From: Bacillota bacterium
GTDB taxonomy: Bacteria > Bacillota > UBA5301 > Bu52
Length of the DNA: 37,630 nt
Assembly (NCBI GenBank): GCA_014896355.1
Contig: JADBKO010000002.1
Coordinates: 1-37,630 of the forward strand
Direction: 5' to 3'
Shown here: piece after piece, positions 16,225-25,552 of the stretch
Position numbering within the stretch: position 1 is the stretch's first letter
Layout: every line of letters starts with the position of its first letter
Made by a program: the position numbers and the translations under genes
The notes under the pieces: generated by a model
Told to the model about the DNA's origin: nothing
What the model saw: the letters and a program-made list of their open reading frames with translations, nothing else
The model's database searches: none

Positions 16225-16986
16225 ATGAGGGATTCTGCTCCGGCGTGCCGGGAACCCGGCCGGCCAGCGGGGGAAATCGTGGCCGTGGTGCCAGCCTACA
16301 ATGAAGCCGGCCGCATCGGCGATACGGTGGCAGCCATCCGGGAAGGGTGTTTTGCCCACCGGGTGATCGTGGTGGATGATGGTTCCGGGGACGATACTGC
16401 GCGACGGGCGGCGGATGCCGGCGCCGAGGTCGTGCGGCTGCCTCGCAACACAGGGAAAGGCGGAGCCCTCAATGCGGTTCTGATGCCGCTGGCCCAAGAG
16501 CAGCCGCGGCCCGCAGCGGTCGTCTTGCTGGATGCGGATCTGGGGGTCAGCGCGGCTCTGGCCGGCGCTTTGGTCAAACCCGTGCTGGCCGGTGAGGCGG
16601 ACCTGGTCATCGGCGTACTGCCGGCCCAGGGGGGCGGTGGTTTCGGCTTGGTCAAGCGGCTGGCGGCCTGGATTGTGCGCAGACAGGGAGGCAGGGTCCT
16701 GGCGCAGCCCCTTTCCGGGCAGCGGGCCATCAGCGGGAGGGCCTTACCCCAGCTGCTCCCCCTGGGGCGCGGGTTTAGCATGGAGATTCTCATGGATCTC
16801 GATGCAATGCAGGCGGGGCTGCGCATCAAAGAAGTTCCTGTCTCCTTTTATCATGCCATCACCGGCCGGGACTGGCGGGGGTTTTGCCACCGGGCCTGCC
16901 AGTTCCGGGATTTGTTGTGGGCCTGGGCGTGCTACGGCCGGCGCTGGCGGGCGCGCCGGAGGGGGGCCTCCCATGGCTTGGCTTGA
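16225..16986 (+). CDS. Family 2 glycosyltransferase (polyprenyl-phosphate sugar type)
   Basis: A 253-residue GT-A fold protein with AVVPAYNEAGRIGDTVAAI, VIVVDDGSGDDTARRA, NTGKGGALNAVL and the metal-site segment LLDADLG. It resembles dolichyl/polyprenyl-phosphate glycosyltransferases and has no strong transmembrane segment. Start is ATG 16225, after GGAAGGAGAC. It overlaps the MraY-like gene by 14 bases. Together they could add sugars to a lipid-linked precursor; donor and acceptor are unknown. Confidence 0.8.
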   Translation: MRDSAPACREPGRPAGEIVAVVPAYNEAGRIGDTVAAIREGCFAHRVIVVDDGSGDDTARRAADAGAEVVRLPRNTGKGGALNAVLMPLAQEQPRPAAVVLLDADLGVSAALAGALVKPVLAGEADLVIGVLPAQGGGGFGLVKRLAAWIVRRQGGRVLAQPLSGQRAISGRALPQLLPLGRGFSMEILMDLDAMQAGLRIKEVPVSFYHAITGRDWRGFCHRACQFRDLLWAWACYGRRWRARRRGASHGLA

Positions 16987-17914
16987 GGTCTGGGCTCTGG
17001 CAGCATTCTGGCTTTCTCTCGGCGCCGTCGCTTTGCTGGCAAGCCGGTGGCCTGCGGCTTGGCGGGCCGTAAATTACCAAGGCCGTGCATTGCCGGACGG
17101 GCTCGGCGTGGCGCCTGTGCTGGCCACGCTGGCAGCATGGGGATTGGTCTACGCGTTGCAGGGGCGTGTGTTCACTGCGCCCAAGGCTGCGTTCCCCGTC
17201 CTCCCAGGGCCATACCTCACGGCCTATCTCTTGTTGGTGGCGGGCATGAGCGCTCTGGGGCTTCTGGACGATGTCCGGGGAGACCGCAGCCAGCGCGGGT
17301 TCAAAGGCCATTTTCGGGCCCTTCTGCATGGGCGGTTGACCACAGGCTTCGTCAAGGCCGCAGGAGGATACGTTCTGGCCCTTCTAGCCGTAGCCTGGGC
17401 GCAGCAGAACCCGCCGGCGGTCCCCGCCGGGGCCGCGCCGCCCCTCCACGGGTGGCAGAGCGTGGGCCAGGCGGCCGCGTGTCTTTTGGACGCCGCGTTG
17501 GTGGCCTTGAGCGCCAATTTCGTCAACTTGTTGGACCTGCGGCCGGGCCGGGCCATCAAGGGGTACACCTTGCTGGCTCTGCTGGCCGTGGGGGTGGGCG
17601 GGCAGGCGGCCCTGCCGTATACCTTGCCGCTGTTTACTGCGGTCCTGGCCTTCGCCCCCAAGGACTTGCGTGCGCAGGCCCTGCTGGGGGATGCCGGCAG
17701 CAATCCGCTGGGTGCCGCTGTGGGTTTCGCCATGGCCACCGTGTGGCCGCCGGCAGTACGCTGGCTTTTTTTGGGGCTTCTGGTGGCGGTGCATGTCTAT
17801 GCGGAAAAGCGGTCCCTGACCGCGTGGATCGATTCCCATCCAATGGTGGCGGCATTGGACCGCTGGGGCCGGCAGCCTGACCCGGAGCGAAGCAGGGAGG
17901 TCAGGGACCGCTGA
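16973..17914 (+). CDS. MraY/WecA-like polyprenyl-phosphate sugar-1-phosphate transferase
   Basis: A 313-residue polytopic membrane protein of the PNPT superfamily. The Mg-binding pair is in LGLLDDVRGD, and the second acidic motif is NFVNLLDLRPGRAIKG in place of the usual NAxNLxDGxDGLA. GDAGSNPLGA stands where true MraY has GDTGSLxLG. These differences mark it as a paralogue rather than the essential MraY. ATG 16973 lies inside the 3' end of the glycosyltransferase gene, and the TGA overlaps the next ATG. The context (steA, steB, GT2) suggests an envelope glycolipid or peptidoglycan-modifying role. Confidence 0.75.
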   Translation: MAWLEVWALAAFWLSLGAVALLASRWPAAWRAVNYQGRALPDGLGVAPVLATLAAWGLVYALQGRVFTAPKAAFPVLPGPYLTAYLLLVAGMSALGLLDDVRGDRSQRGFKGHFRALLHGRLTTGFVKAAGGYVLALLAVAWAQQNPPAVPAGAAPPLHGWQSVGQAAACLLDAALVALSANFVNLLDLRPGRAIKGYTLLALLAVGVGGQAALPYTLPLFTAVLAFAPKDLRAQALLGDAGSNPLGAAVGFAMATVWPPAVRWLFLGLLVAVHVYAEKRSLTAWIDSHPMVAALDRWGRQPDPERSREVRDR

Positions 17915-20151
17915 TGGATCTTTCGTCGCTGGAGGCAGAGGTGCGCGCCGTTCTCGGCCCCCACTCCCGGCTTTCCCAGGCTTTCCCCCGTTTCGTTCAC
18001 AGGCCGCAGCAGGAGGAAATGGCCCTGGCGGTATTGCAGTCTCTGGCTCAGGGCAGGCATCTTACAGTGGAAGGCCCCACCGGCACAGGAAAGTCCCTGG
18101 CCTATCTGGTCCCGGCCTTCTTGTGGGCCCGGACCACCGACTCTCAAGTGGTCATCTCCACGCACACCATCAATCTTCAGGAGCAGCTGCTACGGAAGGA
18201 CGTTCCCTTTCTGGAGAAGGGATGCGGATGGGATCTGCAGGCTGTGCTCGTCAAAGGACGCAACAACTACCTGTGCCGCCGGCGGCTGGAGCAACTCATG
18301 GCTCGGCGGGGCCAGCGTCCCAGCCAAGACTTCCCGGTGCCTTGGGCGGAGCTTGCCCGCCTGGTGGCCTGGGTGGCCCGGACAGAGGAGGGCTCCCGTT
18401 CCGAACTGGATTTCGCCTGCCCGGACGTGGCCTGGGCGCCGGTCCAGGTAGAGGCGGCTCACTGCCCGGGCCGCCATTGCCGGCACTATGCCCACTGTTT
18501 TTTCTTCGCCGCCCGCCGGCGTGTGGACCGCGCCCGCCTGTTGATCGTGAACCATTCTCTTTTCTTTTCCGATCTGGCCCTACGAGGCACGGGTGCCCAG
18601 AGCAGGGAAGTGGCGGTGTTGCCGGAGTATGGCGCAGTGATCTTCGACGAGGCTCACCACCTGGAGTCGGTGGCTACGGATCACCTGGGGCTTCGGCTCT
18701 CTTACGAGGACTGGAAGTCGTGGGCCCGGCCAGCCCAGGAGGGGGGGAGTGTGCGCGCGGATTCCGGGCCGGGGGCGGGCGTGCCGGACGTGGAGCCTCA
18801 TCTGCCCCCGGGTTTGGCAGACCGTTGGCGCAAAGAGTGGTTGCCTGCGCTGCGCTTGGCTGATCGCCAGGCGCAGACCCTGTTCCAGGAACTGTGTGGA
18901 AGGGAGGAAGCGAGCGGGCAGTGGCCGGCATCGGATGGTCCGGAGCCCGGGCCAGGGCAGGAGCTGATCCGCGTCACAGACAGCCTGCGCCATTCGGCGC
19001 AGTGGGATCGGTGGGCAGGCTTGGCGCATCGGTGGTCCCGGCTTTGGGCTGAAGCTTTGCAGGAGCTGGACCGGTTTGTGGAGGAGTTCCCCGCTGCGCC
19101 GGAAGGGGATGAACAGCAAACAGAACAGTGGGCGGAAATCCTGGCGTGGCTGCAGGATTACCGGAGCCGCGGGCAGCAGGGGCTGGCGGCGCTGAAGTCG
19201 TTTTTTGACGGGGAGGGCAATGATTCCGGAGAGGAAGGCTTCGTCTATTGGCTCGAACGCCAGCGGGCCCGGCCCCAGAGCGTGGCCTTGGCCGGGGCCC
19301 CCATTCATGTGGGGCCGAAACTGCACCGGCTTTTGTGGAGCCAGGTGGGTGCCAGCGTGGCCACGTCCGCTACGTTGGCCATCGGCGGCAGTTTCAGCTA
19401 CTTCTGGGAGCGCACGGGCTTACAGCTGTTGGCGCCGGCAGAGCGGCAGGGCTTGCAGCTGGAGACTCCCTTTCGCTTTCAAGACCAGGCCATGCTGGCC
19501 GTGGTCCACGACTTGCCGGATCCGCGCCAGGAGCCGTTTACCGAACAGGCAGCGGAGGCCCTTCAGGAGCTGCTGGTAACCATCGGTGGGCGGGCTCTGG
19601 TGCTTTTTACTTCCTACCAAATGTTGAACCAGGTTTGGGCCCGGATCTCAGGACACCTGAAGGCCGCCGGCCTGGAGGCATGGCACCAGGGACAGCTTCC
19701 GCGGGCCAAGCTGCTGGACAAGCTGCGGAGCAGCGGCAAAGGGGTGCTTTTGGCCACAGACAGCTTCTGGGAAGGCGTGGATGTGCCGGGGCAGGCGTTG
19801 TCTTGCGTGGTGCTGGTGCGCCTGCCCTTCGCCGTACCGACGCATCCGGTTGTGGAGGCCCGCATGGAAGCAGTGGAGGAGGCAGGGGGAAATGCGTTTC
19901 GGGATTTGTCCCTGCCGGAGGCGGTCATGAAGTTCCGTCAGGGGTTTGGCCGCCTGATCCGCTCCCACACGGACCGCGGTGCGGTGGTGGTTCTGGATCC
20001 GAGACTGGTCAACCGTCCTTATGGCCGCCTCTTCATCCAATCTCTTCCTTCTCTTCCGGTGGTCGTCGGCTCCGCTGCCCGGGTCATCCAGGCCGTGGGG
20101 GATTTTCTGGGTTCCGCGGCCAGGGAAGACCCCGTCGGCGGCGAGACCTGA
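17914..20151 (+). CDS. DinG/XPD-like superfamily 2 DNA helicase
   Basis: A 745-residue ATP-dependent helicase. Walker A GPTGTGKS lies at residues 54-61. Four cysteines suited to an iron-sulfur cluster follow: one in NNYLCRRR, one in DFACPDV, and others in HCPGRHCRHYAHC. The DEAH box is in IFDEAHHLE, and motif VI is KFRQGFGRLIR. No exonuclease domain is fused, unlike B. subtilis DinG (YpvA is the closer comparison). ATG 17914 overlaps the preceding TGA. It probably acts on damage-associated or structured DNA. Confidence 0.88.
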   Translation: MDLSSLEAEVRAVLGPHSRLSQAFPRFVHRPQQEEMALAVLQSLAQGRHLTVEGPTGTGKSLAYLVPAFLWARTTDSQVVISTHTINLQEQLLRKDVPFLEKGCGWDLQAVLVKGRNNYLCRRRLEQLMARRGQRPSQDFPVPWAELARLVAWVARTEEGSRSELDFACPDVAWAPVQVEAAHCPGRHCRHYAHCFFFAARRRVDRARLLIVNHSLFFSDLALRGTGAQSREVAVLPEYGAVIFDEAHHLESVATDHLGLRLSYEDWKSWARPAQEGGSVRADSGPGAGVPDVEPHLPPGLADRWRKEWLPALRLADRQAQTLFQELCGREEASGQWPASDGPEPGPGQELIRVTDSLRHSAQWDRWAGLAHRWSRLWAEALQELDRFVEEFPAAPEGDEQQTEQWAEILAWLQDYRSRGQQGLAALKSFFDGEGNDSGEEGFVYWLERQRARPQSVALAGAPIHVGPKLHRLLWSQVGASVATSATLAIGGSFSYFWERTGLQLLAPAERQGLQLETPFRFQDQAMLAVVHDLPDPRQEPFTEQAAEALQELLVTIGGRALVLFTSYQMLNQVWARISGHLKAAGLEAWHQGQLPRAKLLDKLRSSGKGVLLATDSFWEGVDVPGQALSCVVLVRLPFAVPTHPVVEARMEAVEEAGGNAFRDLSLPEAVMKFRQGFGRLIRSHTDRGAVVVLDPRLVNRPYGRLFIQSLPSLPVVVGSAARVIQAVGDFLGSAAREDPVGGET

Positions 20152-20158
20152 GGGAGAT

Positions 20159-20183
20159 CGCCAGAAGGAATTTCTGGCGCTTT
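20159..20183 (+). terminator. Weak terminator after the helicase gene
   Basis: A perfect 8-bp stem, CGCCAGAA (20159-20166) and TTCTGGCG (20172-20179), has a five-base loop and is followed by only CTTTG. The short T-run makes it a weak call. Confidence 0.45.
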
Positions 20184-20223
20184 GTGGAAGAGAAAACAGT
20201 ATCGGACAAGATCGTATAGGGAA

Positions 20224-20240
20224 ACCACGGATTGCGTGGT
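20224..20240 (+). repeat. Inverted repeat before the sleB-like gene
   Basis: ACCACG (20224-20229), five bases, then CGTGGT (20235-20240): a perfect 6-bp dyad ending about 15 bases before the start codon and close to the ribosome binding site. It could be an operator or a hairpin affecting translation; no regulator is recognised. Confidence 0.35.
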
Positions 20241-20255
20241 CCAGGGGGGACAGCC

Positions 20256-21074
20256 ATGGGATCGGAGACGTTGGCCCTGGTCATGGCAGCACTGGTGGGT
20301 GTGTCCGTGGTGGCCGTGGCCCTGGACCAAGGCAGTGCCGATGTCAAGGCTTCCACGGGACCGCAGACAATCACCACTCAGGTTTCTGGGGTGCAACAGG
20401 ACGTCCCGCCGGGGTGGGGTCCTTACGTGGTGCAAAAAGGGGACACGTTGTACGCCTTGGCGGCGGCGCGGGGCACGAGCGTTGCCAGGATCGCCGAGGT
20501 GAACAAACTGGCCGATATTTCCACCATCCGTGCGGGTCAGGTTCTGTTGTTGCCGAATGTAGCCAAAGCGGCAGAGAAGACCGACCCTTCCGCCAGCCGG
20601 GAGCGTGATCCTGATCCACTGGCCAGCCGCGGCGGAGACCCGTTCCGGGAGATCACCGGAGCGGCGCCGACACCGGCGGGGCCCAGCGGCAGCGGGGGCC
20701 CGCTGGGGATCACTCTGACACCCGAGCAACAGATCCTGCTGGCCCGCCTGGTCCAGGCCGAAGCCGGAGGGGAACCTCTGGATGGCCAAATTGCTGTGGC
20801 TGCCGTGGTGCTGAACCGCATGCGTTCTCCCCGGTTTCCCAAGACTCTGGAAGGAGTGATATATCAGCCGGGCCAGTTCCTGGCAGTGGAAAAAGGGAAG
20901 TTACCGGCACAGCCCGGCAGCACGGCCATGTTGGCGGTGCAGCGGGCCCTGGCCGGCGATGACCCGTCGGGGGGAGCGCTGTTCTTCTATAATCCGGCGG
21001 CGACCCAGGCTCCGGGGTTCTGGAACGGCCGCTCGGTCACGGCCAAAATCGGAAACCACATATTTACCCGCTAA
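20256..21074 (+). CDS. sleB: LysM and SleB-type cell wall (cortex) hydrolase
   Basis: A 272-residue exported protein: signal or anchor segment at residues 6-24, LysM domain at 57-101 (YVVQKGDTLYALAAARGTS to AGQVLLLP), a Pro/Ser linker, then a SleB hydrolase domain (156-272) with the family motif ARLVQAEAGGEPLDGQIAVAAVVLNR. SleB is a lytic transglycosylase that opens spore cortex during germination; vegetative paralogues share this domain order, so the spore role is inferred from context. ATG 20256 follows a GGGGGG-rich site. It is monocistronic, with terminators on both sides. Confidence 0.85.
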   Translation: MGSETLALVMAALVGVSVVAVALDQGSADVKASTGPQTITTQVSGVQQDVPPGWGPYVVQKGDTLYALAAARGTSVARIAEVNKLADISTIRAGQVLLLPNVAKAAEKTDPSASRERDPDPLASRGGDPFREITGAAPTPAGPSGSGGPLGITLTPEQQILLARLVQAEAGGEPLDGQIAVAAVVLNRMRSPRFPKTLEGVIYQPGQFLAVEKGKLPAQPGSTAMLAVQRALAGDDPSGGALFFYNPAATQAPGFWNGRSVTAKIGNHIFTR

Positions 21075-21127
21075 AAGTCTTGTCAGCCCCAGACGGGCGG
21101 GTTCTAAAGGGCCTTCGTTCTGCATAG

Positions 21128-21157
21128 GGTGCTACGGCCTGGCCGGAGCACCTTTTT
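21128..21157 (+). terminator. Rho-independent terminator after sleB
   Basis: GGTGCT (21128-21133) pairs with AGCACC (21147-21152), with further inner pairing (CGG/CCG), and is followed immediately by TTTTT. Confidence 0.8.
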
Positions 21158-21235
21158 CTGGCCTTCCCGGCATCACGGGACAGGGCTTCCGGCTGCCGGC
21201 CATTTCCTGAACCTGAAAGGAAGGAGCCGGGCAAC

Positions 21236-22375
21236 GTGCCGCGTCTGCTCCGTGGTGTCGCCGGCCCAGTGAAGGCTGGCGGTGCTTCGTCGGGAGACAC
21301 AGGGATAGGTGTGAGACCAACCCGCCCTTATCTTGCGCGTCTGTCCTGGGTCACGGTGCGCCTGCCCGGCCCGTGGCTCTGGCTTTTGGCAGTCCTGGCG
21401 TTTCTCCTGGCTCTGGCAGCCGCCTGGCCACATCTGTCGGAGCGCTGGGAACGCTGGCGCCATGGAATGCCCCCTGGCGTTCACCTTGTGGATGCGGAGC
21501 AAGGCATCCGCCTTGGCCTGGCCGGTTATCTCTCTGCAGAAGTGCAGGCGCAGCTGCAGGATCTGGCGGTCCGTCTGAATAAGGCGCCGGTGAATGCCCG
21601 CTGGGACCCGGTGCGGGAGCAGGTCATCCCGGAACAGCCAGGCCGGGAGGTGGACGTGGAGGCGACCATGCAGGCCATCCGCAACGCGCGGCGCGGAAGC
21701 GACGTGCAGCTGGTGTGGAAGCCCGTCCCTCCCAGAGTGACACGGAGCTTTTTCGAGCCCGTGCGCCAGGGGCCTCCGGGCCCCTGGGCGGCGCTCATGT
21801 TTAACGTGGCCTGGGGGGAGGAGCATTTGCCTGCCCTGCTCAAGGCGTTGGCCGGGTTCAACGTCCAGGCCACGTTCTTTTTGGACGGCCAGTGGGCGCA
21901 GAAATTCCCTGAGTGGGGCCGGAAGCTGCAGGAATCCGGCCATGAGGTGGCCAGCCACGGGTTCCGGCACGACCACGTGGAAAAGATGGACCCGGGCAGC
22001 CTGGCCAGCCTGATCGCGGAAAACGAACGCTTGCTCCGCCGCCAGGGAGTGCAGCCGGCTCCGTTGTTCGCGCCTCCCTACGGGGAGGTGAACGGACAGA
22101 TTGTTCGCACGGCTGCGGAGATGGGGTATCGCACGATCCTTTGGACGGTGGATACGGTAGATTGGAAAAGGCCACCGGCCGCGGTCATTGCGGACCGTGT
22201 GTTCCGCAGATACGTCCCCGGCAGCCTGATCCTGATGCATCCCACGGAGCCGACGGTACAGGCCTTGCCCATCATCATCCAGGGGCTGCACCAGAAGGGC
22301 GTGCGCCTGATGACGGTGAGCCAGCTGCTGGAGGCCGGCTCGCCCCGCGAGCCATCGTCCGCTCACCCGGACTGA
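21236..22375 (+). CDS. YlxY-like polysaccharide deacetylase
   Basis: A 379-residue protein with one N-terminal membrane segment (about residues 45-64) and an extracytoplasmic NodB-fold domain (about 180-370). The Zn-binding pair is in S-H241-G-F-R-H245, and ATFFLDGQWA, FAPPYGEVN and LILMHPTE are visible. Motif 1 reads M-F-N190-V-A-W-G where active enzymes have T-F-D, so the catalytic Asp is an Asn. A ylxY-like gene next to mlpA is the Bacillus order. GTG 21236 follows AAGGAAGGAG. It may bind peptidoglycan without deacetylating it. Confidence 0.85.
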   Translation: MPRLLRGVAGPVKAGGASSGDTGIGVRPTRPYLARLSWVTVRLPGPWLWLLAVLAFLLALAAAWPHLSERWERWRHGMPPGVHLVDAEQGIRLGLAGYLSAEVQAQLQDLAVRLNKAPVNARWDPVREQVIPEQPGREVDVEATMQAIRNARRGSDVQLVWKPVPPRVTRSFFEPVRQGPPGPWAALMFNVAWGEEHLPALLKALAGFNVQATFFLDGQWAQKFPEWGRKLQESGHEVASHGFRHDHVEKMDPGSLASLIAENERLLRRQGVQPAPLFAPPYGEVNGQIVRTAAEMGYRTILWTVDTVDWKRPPAAVIADRVFRRYVPGSLILMHPTEPTVQALPIIIQGLHQKGVRLMTVSQLLEAGSPREPSSAHPD

Positions 22376-22409
22376 GCCGGCAGCCCACCGGCGCATCCCG
22401 TCTGGAGAG

Positions 22410-23801
22410 TTATCCCAGGCTGCGCGCGATGACGGGCCAAAGTGCTGGATCCTCCAGCCCCAGCCGCCACAAAGCGATCCCCCGCAGATGGAAGCGCTGG
22501 ACCAGCTGGATCTTGGGGGTCAGGCTGGAGGCGGTCTCAAACCATACTTCCCTCTGGGTGCCGCCGGAGCGGTAGGAAAAGTAGGGGGATTGAGCGTCTC
22601 CGCTCCAGTTCGGCGTGATGTCCTGGGTCCGGGCAATCTGCATGGCCTGCTGGTAGCTGATGCCGCGGCCGTCCTGGCCGTCCAGGGGCCAGTCGTAGCC
22701 GTATCCCGGGATGCCCAGCAGGATCTTCTCAGGCGGAATGCGGCTGGCAGCATACCGCACCACCGACTCCACCCACGGCAGGGAGGCGATGGGTCCGGGA
22801 TCGCCGATCCGGAAGTGCTCGTCGTACGCCATCACCACCACCCGGTCCAGGGAGGCGCCCAAGGCCGCATAATCGAACGCGCCGCTCCAAGCGTTGGCAT
22901 AATCCTCCTGGTTCTTGGCCGGGACGGCCATGGTCACCAGGTATCCTTCCGGCCGCAAGGCGGCTGCCACCTCTGCCACAAAACCGCTCAACAGTTCGCG
23001 GTCTGCGGGCGGCACATTCTCCAGGTCCAGATGGACTCCGCGGTACCCGTACGACCGCAAGATGTGCAGCATACTCTGGATGGCCCGGTGGCGGGCGGAA
23101 GCGCTGCGCAACAAGGCGTCCACATCCTGGCTGGAGAAATAATCTCCGCTGTAGTTGTGGATCAGGGCCAAGGTGTCCAGTCCGGCGGATTTCGCCACCG
23201 ACATGGCCTGACTGGGATGGTGGTCGGCGATGGAGCCGTCGCTGCGGAGCCGGAAAGCAAAGGGCACCACGGCAGTGAGGTTGCGCGCCTCCCGGCGCAG
23301 CACATCCAGGGCCGAGTTGGTCCCGTCGGTATCGTAATATCCCCAGACCTCATAGCCCAGCGGGGTTCTCCGTAAGGCGCCCGTAGCCACGGCGGTGCCT
23401 GGCTGGACTAGCCAGTCAGCCACCCAGGCCACCTGGCCGCCGGGGGTGCGGACCTTCAGCCATTTGGATTTGGCCTCCAGGGCCGTCAACGGCGTTCCCT
23501 TGCCGGCCTGAGCCACGAGCCGGTAGCCCGTCCCCGGTCCGGAGCGTAGATTGATACGCTTCTCCGAGGGCAAGACGGTGCCTCCCACGGCCACCGTGAC
23601 TCCCGTGCTGGTACGCAGGGTGGGAGCCGTCCCGAACGAGCCGGATCCGGCAGAGGCGGGGGTGGACGCCCCGCTGGAGGGCTGCCACGGGTTACGAAAG
23701 GCCGGCGGCGGGGACAGGGAGTCTCCGGGGGCGTTTCCCCCGAAGAGCCCGGTGAAGAAGAGCAACAGGGAGATCAACGTAAGTGCCAGGCTTTGCTGCA
23801 T
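22410..23801 (-). CDS. SH3-domain GH18 family glycoside hydrolase-like protein
   Basis: A 463-residue exported protein: signal segment at residues 4-20, a Ser/Pro-rich linker, an SH3b domain (about 75-145, INLRSGPGTGYRLVAQAGKGTPL to AWVADWLVQPG) and a GH18-like domain (about 155-463). The catalytic region reads YGYRGVHLDLENV with the proton-donor Glu, and VVVMAYDEH, LGIPGYGYDWPL and WRLGLED follow. Such proteins (YaaH, YdhD, SleL group) act on cortex or are spore surface proteins. ATG 23801 follows GGGAGGAG. It is convergent with the deacetylase gene and divergent from the M16 peptidase gene, the only minus-strand gene in this half of the window. Confidence 0.85.
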   Translation of the reverse strand: MQQSLALTLISLLLFFTGLFGGNAPGDSLSPPPAFRNPWQPSSGASTPASAGSGSFGTAPTLRTSTGVTVAVGGTVLPSEKRINLRSGPGTGYRLVAQAGKGTPLTALEAKSKWLKVRTPGGQVAWVADWLVQPGTAVATGALRRTPLGYEVWGYYDTDGTNSALDVLRREARNLTAVVPFAFRLRSDGSIADHHPSQAMSVAKSAGLDTLALIHNYSGDYFSSQDVDALLRSASARHRAIQSMLHILRSYGYRGVHLDLENVPPADRELLSGFVAEVAAALRPEGYLVTMAVPAKNQEDYANAWSGAFDYAALGASLDRVVVMAYDEHFRIGDPGPIASLPWVESVVRYAASRIPPEKILLGIPGYGYDWPLDGQDGRGISYQQAMQIARTQDITPNWSGDAQSPYFSYRSGGTQREVWFETASSLTPKIQLVQRFHLRGIALWRLGLEDPALWPVIARSLG

Positions 23802-24096
23802 AAACGGGCTCCTCCCATGCCTGCGCCGGGGGGTGAGCATCGAGCAGATTGCTGGCCGATGCCATGATGGTGGACATTCGCAACGGCGGGGACAGGCTCC
23901 TGCAGTCAATTCCTGGCACGGCTGGAGGAGGACGGCCGGCCGGCGGTCCAGGCCGCGGCGCTTGGGAAGCCTGCGAAAGGGGAATTCTAGAGAGGATAAC
24001 TCGGCGGGACTGCGAATAGGTTCCTGTCCAGTCTTGGCAGGGAAGGAAGCGGGTTCCCGGCCCAAGGCATGGAAATGCAGGCTGGGAGGGTCGTTC
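23802..24096. other. Divergent intergenic region between GH18 and M16 peptidase genes
   Basis: About 295 bases should hold both divergent promoters. For the plus strand, TTGGGA near 23967 followed by GATAAC near 23995 is a poor candidate. For the minus strand nothing convincing was found. No further gene or structured RNA was recognised. Confidence 0.3.
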
Positions 24097-25413
24097 GTGC
24101 CAGAAGAACTTCTTCGCAGGTCGCAGCCGGACGGGGATCCGGCTGCCGTGGGCTCGTTTGAATTCGCCCGAAGCGTGCTGCCCAACGGGCTCCGGGTGGT
24201 GACGGAGAGGATTCCCTATGTCCGTTCGGTCTCTTTGGGATTTTGGTTCGGCGCCGGTTCCCGGTGTGAGACGCCCAAGGAGAACGGGATCTCTCACTTT
24301 ATCGAACATATGATGTTCAAAGGCACGGCCAGTCGCTCGGCCCGTGCCATTGCCGAGATCTTTGACGCCGTCGGCGGGCAGCTCAACGCCTTCACGGCCC
24401 GGGAGAACACGGCCTATTACGCCCGCGTGTTGGACCGCCATTTTGCCCTGGCCGTGGACGTGGTGGGGGACATGCTGCTGCACTCGCTGTTTCAGCCGGA
24501 GGATATCGAAAAGGAAAAGGGGGTCATCCAAGAGGAGATCCGGATGTACGAGGACACGCCGGATGAGCTGGTCCACGATTTGTTCGCCGAAGGAATCATC
24601 GGGCAGCACCCGCTGGGGCAGCCTGTCCTGGGCAAGGCTGAAAACGTATCGGCCTTCAGCCGTCAGGACGTTCTGGCCTATCTGGAGAAATGGTATGTGC
24701 CCGCCAACCTGGTGGTGGCCGCTGCGGGAAACATCACCCACCGGCAGGTGGTCGATGCCGTCTCCGCCCAGCTGGGGCAGATTCCGGCCCGGCCGGTGCC
24801 GGCGCTGCTTTTGTGGGAGCCGCGCCCCGCGCGCAACATCCTGCGCGACAAGGATACGGAGCAGGTCCACCTCTGCCTGGGGGGGCCGGGCCTGCCCCGC
24901 AATGACCCGCGCCGCTATGCCATGATGATCATGGACACCGTGCTGGGCGGCGGCATGAGCTCGCGCTTGTTCCAGGAATTGCGGGAGGAACGGGCCCTGG
25001 TCTATTCCACCTATTCGTTTCACACCGGCTTCCAGGAGGCGGGCATGTTCGGGGTGTACGCCGGCACCAGCCCGGAGAACCTTTTGCAGGTGCTGGATGT
25101 GGTCCGCACGGAGTTGCGGCGCCTGCAGCAGGAAGGGATTACCCAGGTGGAGCTGGAGCGGGCTAAAGAGCAGGTCAAAGGCGGGTTCATGCTCAGCCTG
25201 GAAAGCACTTCCAGCCGGATGACCCGTATTGCCAAGATGGAAATGTACGAGGAACGGATCAAATCGCCGGATGCGGTCATGGCAGAGATCGACGCTGTGC
25301 AGCGCAGCGACGTTCAGGACCTGGCTGCACAGCTGGCGGATCCGGACAAGATGACTCTGGCGGCCATCGGGCCGGGGGTCCGGAAGAAGCTGGCGGACCA
25401 GTATCCGGCATAG
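24097..25413 (+). CDS. mlpA: M16-family zinc peptidase (MlpA/YmxG-like)
   Basis: A 438-residue insulinase-fold peptidase. The inverted zinc motif H-F-I-E-H is at residues 67-71, and the third ligand lies in the downstream helix (ARENTAYYA..). The second domain contains GGGMSSRLFQELREERALVYS, typical of the family. GTG 24097 follows GGGAGGG by six bases; the open frame extends upstream but without family sequence. Its position after a ylxY-like gene and near dapB/dpaA is as in Bacillus. Confidence 0.9.
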   Translation: MPEELLRRSQPDGDPAAVGSFEFARSVLPNGLRVVTERIPYVRSVSLGFWFGAGSRCETPKENGISHFIEHMMFKGTASRSARAIAEIFDAVGGQLNAFTARENTAYYARVLDRHFALAVDVVGDMLLHSLFQPEDIEKEKGVIQEEIRMYEDTPDELVHDLFAEGIIGQHPLGQPVLGKAENVSAFSRQDVLAYLEKWYVPANLVVAAAGNITHRQVVDAVSAQLGQIPARPVPALLLWEPRPARNILRDKDTEQVHLCLGGPGLPRNDPRRYAMMIMDTVLGGGMSSRLFQELREERALVYSTYSFHTGFQEAGMFGVYAGTSPENLLQVLDVVRTELRRLQQEGITQVELERAKEQVKGGFMLSLESTSSRMTRIAKMEMYEERIKSPDAVMAEIDAVQRSDVQDLAAQLADPDKMTLAAIGPGVRKKLADQYPA

Positions 25414-25429
25414 ACGATCCGGCATAGAC
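25402..25429 (+). repeat. Short tandem repeat over the M16 peptidase stop codon
   Basis: ATCCGGCATAGAC occurs twice in direct succession with period 14, the first copy containing the stop codon. It looks like a small duplication of the gene end and has no evident function. Confidence 0.5.
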
Positions 25430-25552
25430 CACGCGCCCCCGGGGAAGCTTACCCACCAGAACCTGCCCGTACGGCGCCACGGCGCCAACCCGGCTGGGGA
25501 TGCCGGTCCGGCAGGCAGGCTGCGAGCAACCCACAGGAGGCGTTGAAGGGGT

